Positions 53,701 to 59,120 of a stretch of 64,000 nucleotides of DNA are shown piece after piece (within the stretch, counting starts at the first letter, position 1; each line of letters begins with the position of its first letter). The notes under the pieces are model-generated. The model ran no database searches, was not told the origin of the DNA, and saw only the letters and a program-made list of their open reading frames with translations. Source of the stretch: Sipunculus nudus (taxonomy: Eukaryota; Annelida; Sipuncula; Golfingiida; Sipunculidae); contig CM049308.1 of assembly GCA_026874595.1 (NCBI GenBank), positions 47,811,327 through 47,875,326 on the forward strand. The letters run 5' to 3'. Position numbers and translations under genes: made by a program.

Positions 53701-56700
53701 ACTCAAAATTGAATGGACATATATTTTTTAAAAAATTTGCATGTTCAAAGTGAAAGGTATGGGGCAGTGGTCTTTCCTTTTCTTAAAAGAGTTCATGACC
53801 TTGAATAGTAGAATTACCTTGATCTTATATTTTTAGGGAACCTGTGAGCTTATGCGATGGCGTCCATCTGGTGTCCGCCATCTGCCATATGTTAACCTAT
53901 GCTATTGGTGGATAAGCTAGAAAACCATTGAAAATCTTCTTCTCTGAAATTATTCATTAGTCTTTTTTGCAAAATTTGTTGTTTTAGATTCTGTATCACT
54001 GCACAAAAATGCTTTTAGTTGGCCTTGTTCAAGTTTACTTAAATGATTTTTGGTTGAATTATTGGACATTTGGACAACATTATTGGACTGTGAGATACTG
54101 TGGTAAACAAAGCTAGTAGATTTACTGTATTAACAGACCAAGCTCTGCGGGTATATAAGCAGAGCTGTACAGGCAACATAAATAATTGCTGTCTCTATCC
54201 ACGTTATGTGTAAGATAAATCCATAAATAAAATATATCTGTATTCTGATTTAGCTTTCAATAGGCATCTGTTATTATCCTAAACATTTTGATAAAAAATG
54301 CTTATGAATATGTCAGCTTGAAAAAAGCAATGTGGCAAAAGTCAATTCAGTTCATTTATTGCCAAAAGAATATATACAATATACATGAAACAATTCATTT
54401 ATAAATAGTTATTCCTATGACAAAGAGGACTGACTCATAGATTATGTCCTCTAAGGATTAACATTAAAAATAAAAGTTTATATGGTGCAGGCACTGTGCA
54501 ATAAGAAAACTAAAATTAAACTTTTTGTAACACAGAGAAAATAAACAAACAAACATGTTATTATAAAAATGAAGTTAAATATAATTAATATGATTCTTAA
54601 ATATTCTTTCAGAGGACGTTTAAATGTTGATATTGCACAACAAGGATCAATATCTTTAATTGTATTGTTCCAAATTTCAACCCCTTGTGAATTGTAAAGT
54701 TTTACTTTGGGCTGCAGTTTTACAAATTGGTACATGGAAAATATGCATTCTTCTTGTTCTGTGATGATGTACATCTAAGTATTTGCAAAATAATTTAAAT
54801 ACAATTAAAGGTAACATTTCATGTTTATTTTACACATAAATACACCAACACTGTAATGTCTAGATATTTTCTAGTGTACGTAACCTGAGGGAAATAAACA
54901 GATTTTGTGTATGTGAATTATATGGAGATGATGTGGCAGTGGTGCAGACACCCCTGCAGAACCCTACACCTCAATACAATAAGTTGAATATGGATAGAAA
55001 AAGAATAATAAAATGTAATAAAAGTAGACTCATGCAAAATCTTCATTACTTTTCTTATAATTTGTATGCCTTTAGAAATTTTAGTATTTATATGCTGTAT
55101 TTGCTTGGTTCACTTCCATTGTGAAACTATCATTACTCCTAAAAACTTTGTTCATTCTACTCTGGAGATATTGTCACCATTAATCACTATACTCGTATTA
55201 ACATTAATTGTATCTGCGAAAACAAAGTTTTGCGGACACTATGATTTTGACTGGGTTCAGCAACCGCCACCACATTTGTTTCCGGAATAGAACTATGAGA
55301 CCACTGGACAGATTTTTCTGAAAATTTACACTTTTATCGGGTCACATGTGAACTGGTGCCTAAATATTTTGCGTTGACCTATGACCTTTCGTCTTGCTAG
55401 TGCATCCATCTGTGCGTCTGTTTTGACACATTAACCCACATATCGTATAACCAATCAGGCTAAATATTTTTCACAAATGTAGCCTTTGGATACATATATA
55501 AAACATACACATTATAACATACACAAAAAATGGTGGCGCCACCTGCAACCATTTTTGCACAGTGTCCATCTTTTCACCCGCCTTGGGATAAAATCACTCA
55601 TATCTCTGCATTGGTTGAACTAATCCACCTGAAATTTTGCATGTGTATACATCCAGGATAGCTTTCATGATTTTATGACAGGTGGTGCCGACTACATTCA
55701 CGTTTAGGCTGCAGGCATCCAGGCTTATATCTCAGGACTGGTATGACGTATCCTCCTGAAATTTTGCATGTGTATAAATCTCACATAGCTCATTATCATA
55801 GGCAAAACTGATGGCGTCACCTGCAACCACTTTTGCACAGCATCCATCTGTTTGTCTGCCATGGGAAAAATCACGCATATCTCGGCAGTGGTTTGACGTA
55901 TGCCCCTGAAATATTACTTGTGTAAAGATCTCACATAGCTCTTTATCATACACAAATTTGATGGTGCCACCTTATCTGCCTACAATTTTGCATATGTATA
56001 CATCTTGGATAACTTTTCTGGATTTTGTGGCAGTTGGCGCCATCTACATACACATTTCGCCTGCAGACATCCATCCTAATATGCATCACAACTCACTTTA
56101 TTTCCCCTTGCCACTCAATCCATGCCTCACTTCACCTGTCCCACTCTGATTTTTGGCGGTTACGTATATACACTTAGACCCTTGTTGACTACCTGTATTC
56201 TAGTTCTTTGTTTGTTAAGTAGAGCACTGTTTTTTCCATTTTATAAATATTTATTTTCCGTTTTAATAAAATCAAAATTCCGGAATTTTCTGTTTTATAA
56301 TTATATTTTATGTAATAAAATTGCTACATATTCGTAGAGTTAAAACTTTTAAATCCGGATGATTAAATGGATTACGTGTTCAATAAGCTGTATAAAATGT
56401 TTTATATTTAATTACTGCTAACATTGATGCCATAGTTACTTATGAATATTTAAAATTATACCTGGTCCTTTGCAAAAATGGTTCTTAGCCAGGCCCACAC
56501 GTAAGTAATCCAGCACGTGTGTTCACTGAATCAGCAAGACAGTTGGTCTTCATCTGTAAATAAATCAATAAGGACCTGCTCTGCAGTGTCTGCATTTTAC
56601 CCTCGATCATTTCAAACATTTGAAATAAGTATGGTAATATTATATTCAAAGTTATTTCACCTCTGATATGCTATGACATGCAGTAATATTAGGCTCTCCC

Positions 56701-58985
56701 GCTAGAAGATTTTGACCTGTTTGCTTCTTTAATATGATTATGCGAGACCACGACTGGAACTCTCACACCCCCCAAAAAAAATTCACATTGTTGGTCAGTA
56801 ATCGTGCCTACGGTAAAACGTTTGTTTAATGGACCGAAGAAGTTACCCTGGAATAATTCTGATTTGGTTCGTCTGATTACCACCTAACGGCAAACCCCAT
56901 TGTTGTATATCACATTATGATGGTATAAGTGTTTCAGGCATGTTTGTTAATAATCGTAACATCAAAGCTTGGTGCTTACTGTAACGTTTATGAACTGAAA
57001 TTGGCAGACCTTGCTTGTTATGTAGATGGCTGGCGCAGTTGGAAAGATTTTTTTACAAGATATTGGGTGAGAATTTTTTTATTTGCAGTTTAAATCGGCT
57101 CTAAATCCGACTTTTGGTCGTATTCTGTGTGATTAATATAATTCTGTTTTTGAACCCTAATTCCGTTTTTCCATCCATTTTTCTGTTAATACGAGAAAAA
57201 AAGGGGACTCTAGTTACGTCTTTCAGGCTGTGTAAACAGCCTGAGCAACTTGCCAAGATTGTGTCTGTGTCTATAAATAGCTTGGTAGACTACCAACTAT
57301 TCAGATTTTGCAACAGGCTAGTTTCAGTCTGTGTCTAATTTAGCTTTGGCAGACTGCCAACTGTATCAGATTAGGCAATTGACCTATCCACCAGAGCCTA
57401 AATGCTCTGCCCTTTTAACCTAGTTATTACAATGAGCCCTGAAAACGATCCTACACAGGTCTTCCATGCCCATGGTAGCGAGTGCTGGCTTACAATATAA
57501 TAATGACGTCACAAAGGTTGATGATGCATGACGTCGTATTGATTGATGTCATCAACTGGTATTGCTGTCCTCATATCGCAGTCATTGTGAACTGTTTTGC
57601 AATCTTTTTGATTATCTGTCTCATACGAATTTCATGCTAGGTAAGACTTTATTATTTACTCAATAGTCCGAGGAATGGCTCCTGCAGCCTATAGCCTAAA
57701 ATTTTTTTATACTGTCTCCTTTGTATAAAAAATATCCAGGAAACATGCCGACCTGGGTACTGCCTACTGGTACAGACATAAACATCACCTGATTGGTTGC
57801 TTGTTAGTCCAGTGCTAATGATTATTCACTGAATGAATATGCCATTAAGGTCATATAGAATTTATGGATAGGTCAATTGGTCAAGAGTTCAGTCAGTACA
57901 GCCATGTGCAGGTCAAGAGTTCAATCAGTGCAGTAGCTGCATCTAGCAATTTATTCCAGTTCACTCGGGGCCACTGCCTGCCTCAGCTGAGCTTTATCAG
58001 CCCAGTCCACCTGACTCAAGAAAAGTTTGATGTATCTGCCTGAAATTTTGGCCTGTCCATGCATCTTTGATGGCTTGCTCTTACACAAGACTGGTGTCAC
58101 CACCTACAATGATTTTTGCACAGTGCACGTACCTGCTTATTTCTCAGAAGGGATTTGATGTATCAGCCTGAAATTGTGCATATCTATACATATCGAATAG
58201 CTTCCTAGTATATAAGACTGGTGACTCTGACTACAATCATTTTTACACAGTGTATGTCCCTGCTTATTTCTCAGGAGGGATTTGATATATCAGCCTGGAA
58301 TTTAGGCATTTGTATACATCTCACTAAGCTTTGTCATATACAAGACTGGTGGTTCCAACTACAATAATTTTTGCACAGTGTATGTACCTGCTTATTTCTC
58401 AGGAGTGATTTGGCATATCAGCCTGAAATAATGCATGTCCAAACATCTCAGATAGTTTTGTTGTATACAAGATTTGTGGCGCCATCTACAATCATTTTGT
58501 GTTGTGTACATCTAGGCCAATATTTCAGGAGTGTTTGTATAATTGGGTGTATAATTGGTGCTTATATTTGGGTTCAAAATGTGTAATACTTGTACATATC
58601 CATGTCACATGTGTACTTGAAGAGTAGTGGTCCAGCATGGAAGCATTATACCTGATGTATATCCCATTGCACAGGTTCACATTAGGCCTGTAGGCCTTGT
58701 TAGTTTTCTTTTCTCTTCAAAATGTTCTGAGTTTATACTTTACAAGCTTTATTGCCTCAGGTATTGCTTTCCAGCTGGTCACCATGCACCATATCTCATG
58801 TTAATTTCACACTCCTAAGCTTAAATAGTTAAGTCAAACTTACAAATAAATCATGTTCTTGAATTTTAAATATAATTTTCTCAGGCACCCAGATCAAGCA
58901 AGCTGATGCAATTCTTCTTGGTTACCCTTTGATGAGGGATATTTCACCAGAAATCCAGAAGAATGATCTCATGATGTATACAAAG
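14087..58985 (+). CDS. PGGHG: GH65 glucosidase, PGGHG/ATHL1-like, 9 exons, 3' incomplete
   Basis: Joined exons 14087-14700, 15800-16011, 32136-32346, 38476-38657, 40788-41014, 44930-45122, 52222-52431, 52880-53086 and 58885-58985 give 719 codons with no stop and consistent GT/AG sites. From residue 205 the protein reads as GH65: MNGVYNG (232-238), GLSPGGL in exon 5, FWDQETWM (492-499), DEY (622-624) followed by VNNSVYTN, and KQADAILLGYP (690-700). Asp494 and Glu623 lie 129 residues apart, the same spacing as Asp301 and Glu430, reported (from memory) as catalytic in human PGGHG; the third carboxylate (human Glu574) would fall near 767, outside the window. Known family role: hydrolysis of the glucose of Glc-Gal-Hyl on collagen. 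Residues 1-204 are an extra N-terminal part with a hydrophobic segment (10-30) and a charged stem. Sequons at N255, N264, N298, N341, N555, N607, N629 and N653 fit a secretory-pathway location (inference). The remaining C-terminal exons are beyond position 64000. Confidence 0.93.
14701..15799 (+). other. Intron 1, no recognised element
   Basis: Non-coding. Short ORFs at 15166-15449 on both strands have no recognisable similarity. A short duplication (GATGACCATGTCTGTAACTG / AATGACTATGTCTGTACCTG) lies at 15551-15630. Confidence 0.6.
15800..16011 (+). CDS. PGGHG: PGGHG-like exon 2: start of GH65 N-terminal domain
   Basis: Acceptor TATTCTACAG, donor GAAG|GTAATT; enters in phase 2 and leaves in phase 1. 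Residues 205-276 include LPSIANGKLGTR and MNGVYNG, the opening of the GH65 N-terminal domain (human PGGHG has NAYLGTR and SGVYNG at the matching place), then SHRAGIPS, matching THRA-LPS in the family. Two sequons (N255, N264). Confidence 0.93.
16454..17633 (+). mobile_element. Family C Helitron-like element, complete
   Basis: It starts TTGTATCCGCCAAAACGAAG after an A, has the subterminal inverted repeat TGTATCCGCCAAAA (16455-16468) / TTTTGGCGGATACA (17589-17602), a 3' stem TAGTC/GACTA, and ends CTAG before T: the 3' CTRR and A/T target of Helitrons. The 5' end also folds (CGCCAAAAC GAA GTTTTGCG). Inside, three ~280-bp units each carry two GGTGGCGCCACC palindromes. Small ORFs on both strands (16485-17528) derive from the array. 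Non-autonomous. Confidence 0.82.
17634..18075. other. Intron 2 spacer, nothing recognised
   Basis: About 440 bp of non-coding DNA between family C and family E elements. Confidence 0.4.
18076..19211 (+). mobile_element. Family E Helitron-like element, complete, single copy
   Basis: It starts TTGTATCCCTAGACAAAGTA after an A, with a stem-loop TATCCCTA...TAGGGGATA around ACAAAG. On the right are the subterminal inverted repeat GTCTCGGGATACTA (19177-19190), the self-complementary AGAAATTTCT and final CTAG before T. The body has GGTCACAAGGTCAA-type units of about 140 bp and one TGGCGCCA. No coding capacity. No empty site is available here, so the ends are inferred from parallels with families C and D. 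Confidence 0.7.
19212..20708. other. Intron 2 non-coding stretch with two G runs
   Basis: G runs at 20305-20315 and 20587-20601. A 94-codon minus-strand ORF (19502-19786) has no family I recognise and is not called. Confidence 0.4.
20709..25050 (+). mobile_element. Three family A elements nested in one another
   Basis: Heads AGCTCAGCTGAC at 20709, 21421 and 21877; tails with CAGCTGAGC, ACCCATGGGTC-like palindrome and CCTTG at 23778 and 24634. The outer copy is cut after GTTATTGAATTTTT (21420) and resumes at CTTGAGGTTCTATT (24637), matching the uncut sequence at 22575-22610. The middle copy is 21421-24634 and the inner 21877-23778. The outer tail fades near 24980-25050. C runs at 22770-22786 and 24783-24794 are part of the tail. 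Confidence 0.75.
25051..25439. other. Intron 2 spacer, nothing recognised
   Basis: Non-coding; precedes the 67-bp array. Confidence 0.4.
25440..30660 (+). repeat. 67-bp minisatellite, about 78 copies
   Basis: Head-to-tail units of 67 bp containing GACATTATACTCCCATGCAA, GTGAGCCATTAATG and GACACATGGTACATCTTC, highly similar to each other with a few linked variants (AGCTATT vs AGCCATT, ATAGC vs ATTGC, GATGTACC vs GTGCATC types). It lies in intron 2, between about 25440 and 30660, with no interruption. It encodes nothing; ORFs at both edges are repeat shadows. It is not a CRISPR array: there are no unique spacers. Confidence 0.97.
30661..31019. other. Intron 2 spacer, nothing recognised
   Basis: Non-coding, with a few short open frames of no recognisable similarity. 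Confidence 0.4.
31020..32040 (+). mobile_element. Family A' remnant with ~150-bp internal units
   Basis: Ends GACCCATGGGTCACTTG at 32040, like family A tails. Inside are about five diverged units of about 150 bp (words AGGCCTAGAATCTT, GAGGTTCTGGCC, ACCTATATTCTG), the same words seen at 13381-13795. The left edge is uncertain. The right edge is 95 bp before the exon 3 acceptor. Confidence 0.55.
32136..32346 (+). CDS. PGGHG: PGGHG-like exon 3: GH65 N-terminal domain
   Basis: Acceptor CTTCTTGTACAG, donor CCAG|GTAGGG; phases 1 and 2. Encodes a beta-rich stretch with YAHRNETNLLVVEV, matching the YAHR-LPHVLAFRV region of human PGGHG. Sequons N298 and N341. The last bases of this exon (CAGAGACCAG) recur, slightly varied, in every unit of the 40-bp array that follows. 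Reading past the true donor meets a stop at once (AGG TAG), so use of any donor further downstream would truncate the protein. Confidence 0.92.
32336..32685 (+). repeat. 40-bp array seeded by the end of exon 3
   Basis: About 8.5 units of 40 bp. Each carries a pyrimidine-rich acceptor-like TCTTGTTTCACAG, then CAGAGACCAG (the last bases of exon 3 or a variant), then GTAGGGATCATGTC with a donor-like start. The first unit's GT is the true exon 3 donor (32347). Later units drift (GTAAGC, GTAGGC). Confidence 0.9.
32686..33770. other. Intron 3 non-coding stretch with an old head-like remnant
   Basis: At 32768 TTAGCCCACCTGACTACAAG, followed by GTCTGT-type repeats, resembles a decayed family A head without a tail. 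Nothing else recognised. Confidence 0.4.
33771..35080 (+). repeat. 51-bp array of acceptor-donor-like units, left part
   Basis: Units of 51 bp, with shorter variants, reading CTCTTTTTTCTTTCAG, TGTCCAG, GTGTTGATATCTCCTG. Each has a strong pyrimidine tract ending in CAG or AAT and a GTGTTG start. It is split at 35081 by a family A element and resumes at 37727. Long open frames on both strands (34248-34737) reflect a unit length divisible by three. Confidence 0.93.
35085..37726 (+). mobile_element. Family A Helitron-like element, complete, with empty site
   Basis: Head stem-loop AGCTCAG...CTGAGCT (35085-35113), a long GTCC microsatellite (35135-35185), body, and tail CAGCTGAGC, hairpin and CCTTG (37726). 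It sits in one unit of the 51-bp array: the left flank ends GATTCTC plus T's, the right flank begins T's plus CTTTCAATGTCCAGG. Neighbouring units show the empty site GATTCTCTTTTTTCTTTC, so it inserted within the T run without target duplication. Non-coding. Confidence 0.85.
37727..38420 (+). repeat. 51-bp array, right part
   Basis: Continuation of the array at 33771-35080, about 13 units. It ends about 55 bp before the exon 4 acceptor at 38474-38475. Confidence 0.93.
38476..38657 (+). CDS. PGGHG: PGGHG-like exon 4: end of GH65 N-terminal domain
   Basis: Acceptor TTTCTTTTAG, donor AGAG|GTAATA; phases 2 and 1. Encodes residues 346-406 and one base. WIFLTAVGRTRQEAF matches the WDFLTVVGGSQAEAQ segment of human PGGHG (human text from memory). 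The acceptor lies about 55 bp after the end of the 51-bp array, whose units carry acceptor-like sequence of their own. Confidence 0.92.
38658..39497. other. Intron 4 non-coding stretch
   Basis: No gene. GGTCA- and GACCTTGA-type words near 39180-39350 resemble family E body units, but no ends are visible. Confidence 0.4.
39498..40520 (-). other. GC-richer segment with minus-strand promoter layout; possible solo LTR
   Basis: Base composition differs from the surrounding intron. Read on the minus strand it has a CCAAT-type box (40397-40401), a CRE TGACGTCA (40368-40375), a TATA box TATATAAG (40353-40360) and an 82-codon ORF (40210-39962) that I do not recognise. The minus strand begins TGTTTGTTGTGG and ends GACACAATACA (39498), which has an LTR-like TG...CA look, but I see no flanking target duplication. 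Either a solo LTR or an antisense promoter; unresolved. Confidence 0.35.
40353..40401 (-). promoter_or_regulatory. Candidate minus-strand promoter (CCAAT, CRE, TATA)
   Basis: In order on the minus strand: ATTGG at 40401-40397, TGACGTCA at 40375-40368, TATATAAG at 40360-40353. The spacing is that of a compact TATA promoter, with a start expected near 40325. It is antisense to the PGGHG-like gene, in intron 4. Confidence 0.35.
40788..41014 (+). CDS. PGGHG: PGGHG-like exon 5: linker into the (alpha/alpha)6 barrel
   Basis: Acceptor TATGACTCAG, donor TGCA|GTGCGT; phases 1 and 0. Encodes HVNAWGQLW, GSMYYLLSSLP and GLSPGGLPFGG, matching HAQAWAQLW, GSLYYLLSALP and GLSPGGLSNGS in human PGGHG; this is the helical entry into the catalytic barrel. 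The donor lacks the usual G before GT (CA|GTGCGT) but is the only nearby GT that keeps exon 6 in frame. Confidence 0.9.
41158..41600 (-). mobile_element. Family A 3' fragment, minus orientation
   Basis: Reverse complement of the tail type at 23480-23780: it begins AACAAGGTCTCATGGGTCAC then CAGCTGAA. Similarity runs to about 41540, and the G run (41581-41596) corresponds to the C run of the tail. The 5' part is missing. Confidence 0.65.
41601..43407. other. Intron 5 non-coding stretch with a long G run
   Basis: Apart from G22 at about 42936-42958, nothing is recognised. An ORF across the G run (42759-43055) is not credible. Confidence 0.4.
43408..44793 (+). mobile_element. Family B element, old copy
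   Basis: Head AGTGAATCTGTGAGC at 43408, tail CACAGGTGCATTAGGCC, CTGCAGGC and TTTG ending 44793; the hairpin is diverged. The body has the GATTTGATGTATGAGCCTGA units and ACAAGACTGGTGG words of family B. Confidence 0.65.
44930..45122 (+). CDS. PGGHG: PGGHG-like exon 6: WDQ motif with catalytic Asp494
   Basis: Acceptor GACTGTTACAG, donor CACAG|GTAAAT; phases 0 and 1. Encodes YMGHVFWDQETWMYPTILM, the most conserved GH65 stretch of this subfamily; Asp494 aligns with the human catalytic Asp301. It continues to AWES-like YPWESAYTG. Its donor region (AGGTAAATGTTATCC) is the seed sequence of the 47-bp intron array. Confidence 0.96.
45121..45143 (+). repeat. Left remnant of the 47-bp donor-like array
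   Basis: AGGTAAATGTTATCCTCATA directly at the exon 6 donor is the first unit of the array that continues at 50289; the 5.1-kb element between them separates the two parts. Confidence 0.8.
45459..47341 (+). mobile_element. Family D Helitron-like element, complete, with empty site
   Basis: It starts TTATGCCCCCGCCACAAAGT, with an 11-bp stem GCCCCCGCCAC/GTGGCTGGGGC around AAA, and ends TGCCCCAGGTGGGGGCA (47301-47317), a small GTGT/ACAC hairpin and CTAG at 47341 before T. Flanks TTTAA / TCATATTT join to the uninterrupted family A sequence seen at 36073-36084 (CTTTAATCATA), so insertion was between A and T with no duplication, as in Helitrons. Inside are about ten ~180-bp units starting CGGACTTTTTTTCGCAATGC. 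Confidence 0.85.
45535..47280 (+). repeat. ~180-bp tandem units inside the family D element
   Basis: About ten units, each with GCCTGCAGATATTGGCCTGA, GATAATGACCAGTTACAGAT and AAATTTCATGAAAA. Divergence increases toward the right end. Confidence 0.9.
47590..49489 (+). mobile_element. Family A Helitron-like element inside another family A body
   Basis: Head AGCTCAGCTGAC (47590), tail CAGCTGAGC, ACCCATGGGTC and CCTTG (49489). Flanks GGCCATTGCACGTTTT / TTTCATGTAAGCAC rejoin to the family A body sequence GCACGTTTTTTTCCTGTAAG seen elsewhere (5440, 22470), again a T-run target without duplication. It carries a C run (48442-48457). Confidence 0.82.
49503..49824 (+). repeat. 161-bp direct tandem duplication, near-identical
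   Basis: CTCTTGGTTAATTTTTCATA through CTTCTCTTCAGTCACCTGTA is present twice (49503-49663, 49664-49824) with hardly any difference. It is much younger than the surrounding repeat, or an assembly artefact. Confidence 0.85.
50289..50960 (+). repeat. 47-bp array of donor-like units, main part
   Basis: About 14 units of 47 bp containing ATAGGTGAATGTTATCC, TAACTGTTGTCACAAGTCAC. AGGTGAAT/AGGTAAAT matches the exon 6 donor (CAG|GTAAATGTT), so the array starts at the real splice site and repeats a donor-like site in each unit. Confidence 0.9.
51040..51960 (+). repeat. ~46-bp array in intron 6
   Basis: About 20 units of about 46 bp with TTATATTACAGTCACAAGG, TGCTTATACAGGTGATCA and TATCACTG. Each unit includes an acceptor-like TTACAG and a donor-like CAG|GTGATC (some CAG|GAGATC). 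It ends about 260 bp before the exon 7 acceptor. ORFs in it (e.g. 51429-51815) are repeat shadows. Confidence 0.9.
52222..52431 (+). CDS. PGGHG: PGGHG-like exon 7: catalytic barrel helices
   Basis: Acceptor TATTCCTTACAG, donor CAATG|GTATCT; phases 1 and 1. Encodes EIHINGDIAFAVLQYLYAT (human VHVNGAVVLAFELYYHTT) and the helix around IALFWVSVLTLNET. Sequons N555 and N607. The frame runs only two more codons into the intron before a stop, confirming the donor. Confidence 0.93.
52456..52785 (+). repeat. 34-bp array filling most of intron 7
   Basis: About nine units of 34 bp (ACCCTCAGATATAATGTGTC, AGTAACAGCACTGT), starting about 25 bp after the exon 7 donor and ending about 95 bp before the exon 8 acceptor. 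Confidence 0.9.
52880..53086 (+). CDS. PGGHG: PGGHG-like exon 8: general acid Glu623
   Basis: Acceptor TTATGTTCCAG, donor TAAAG|GTATTG; phases 1 and 1. Encodes GVMPPDEYAVHVNNSVYTN, matching GVMSPDEYHSGVNNSVYTN of human PGGHG; Glu623 corresponds to the GH65 general acid (human Glu430). It ends in IPYDAEKHYHPEYEGYHKG (human VPFDVEQNFHPEFDGY). Sequons N629 and N653. Confidence 0.96.
53087..53834. other. Intron 8 non-coding stretch, nothing recognised
   Basis: Short ORFs without similarity. Words such as CATGACCTTGAATAG resemble family E body units. Confidence 0.4.
53835..54065 (+). mobile_element. Family B head, 3'-truncated
   Basis: AGGGAACCTGTGAGCTTATG followed by GCGTCCATCTGGTGTCCGCC and one CTTCTTCTCTGAAA unit. 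No tail follows. Confidence 0.6.
54345..54790 (-). mobile_element. LINE (non-LTR retrotransposon) 3'-end remnant
   Basis: The minus-strand ORF (54774-54478) contains VKLYNSQGVEIWNNTIKDI, then FKRPLKEYL, the WN-(x)n-I-(x)n-FK-LK-YL pattern that ends the reverse-transcriptase ORF of many CR1/RTE/Jockey-type LINEs. Downstream on the same strand, about 110 bp on, is AATAAATGAACTGAATTG, a plausible 3' end. The 5' part is missing, as usual for LINE copies. Family level only. Confidence 0.5.
54791..55207. other. Intron 8 spacer, nothing recognised
   Basis: AT-rich, non-coding. Confidence 0.4.
55208..56203 (+). mobile_element. Family C Helitron-like element, complete but older
   Basis: It starts TTGTATCTGCGAAAACAAAG after an A (5' stem CGAAAAC AAA GTTTTGCG), and ends TTTGGCGGTTACGTATA, TTGACTACCTG and CTAG at 56203 before T. 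Internal units as in the copy at 16454, with one intact GGTGGCGCCACC (about 55533) and decayed ones. Confidence 0.78.
56204..57227. other. Intron 8 non-coding stretch, nothing recognised
   Basis: AT-rich. A 64-codon minus-strand ORF (56689-56883) has no recognised similarity. Confidence 0.4.
57228..58699 (+). mobile_element. Family B element, head missing, with a small TIR insertion
   Basis: Body from about 57228 and a complete tail CACAGGTTCACATTAGGCC, TGTAGGCCTTG at 58699. Five units of about 115 bp (GATTTGATGTATC-GCCTGAA, ACAAGACTGGTG) at 58020-58510. Interrupted at 57381-57874. Confidence 0.72.
57381..57874. mobile_element. 494-bp MITE-like element with TIR GACCTATCCA
   Basis: Ends GACCTATCCA / TGGATAGGTC, flanked by AATT on both sides (57377-57380 and 57875-57878). 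Removing it and one AATT restores GGCAATTGGTCAAGAG, the family B body reading. With the flanks, the inverted repeat is CAATTGACCTATCCA. It contains a CRE-like TGACGTCA (57504-57511) and no ORF of note. Superfamily unknown. Confidence 0.7.
58885..58985 (+). CDS. PGGHG: PGGHG-like exon 9: KQAD motif; last exon visible
   Basis: Acceptor ATTTTCTCAG, donor AAAG|GTGAGT; phases 1 and 0. Encodes TQIKQADAILLGYPLMRDISPEIQ up to residue 719. KQAD-LLGYP is strongly conserved in the family. At least the region with the third catalytic carboxylate and the C-terminal beta domain must follow beyond position 64000, because no matching exon was seen in 58986-64000. Confidence 0.92.
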
Positions 58986-59120
58986 GTGAGTGATTCTGCT
59001 CCTCATGGTATCCTGGTGTTCTGTAAGGAGACTTCTAATAAACCATACATTGTATATTAGTCATATATGATAACACCTGGCATACTTACTTCCCTGTGGT
59101 GAAGGCCATACATGTTGACT

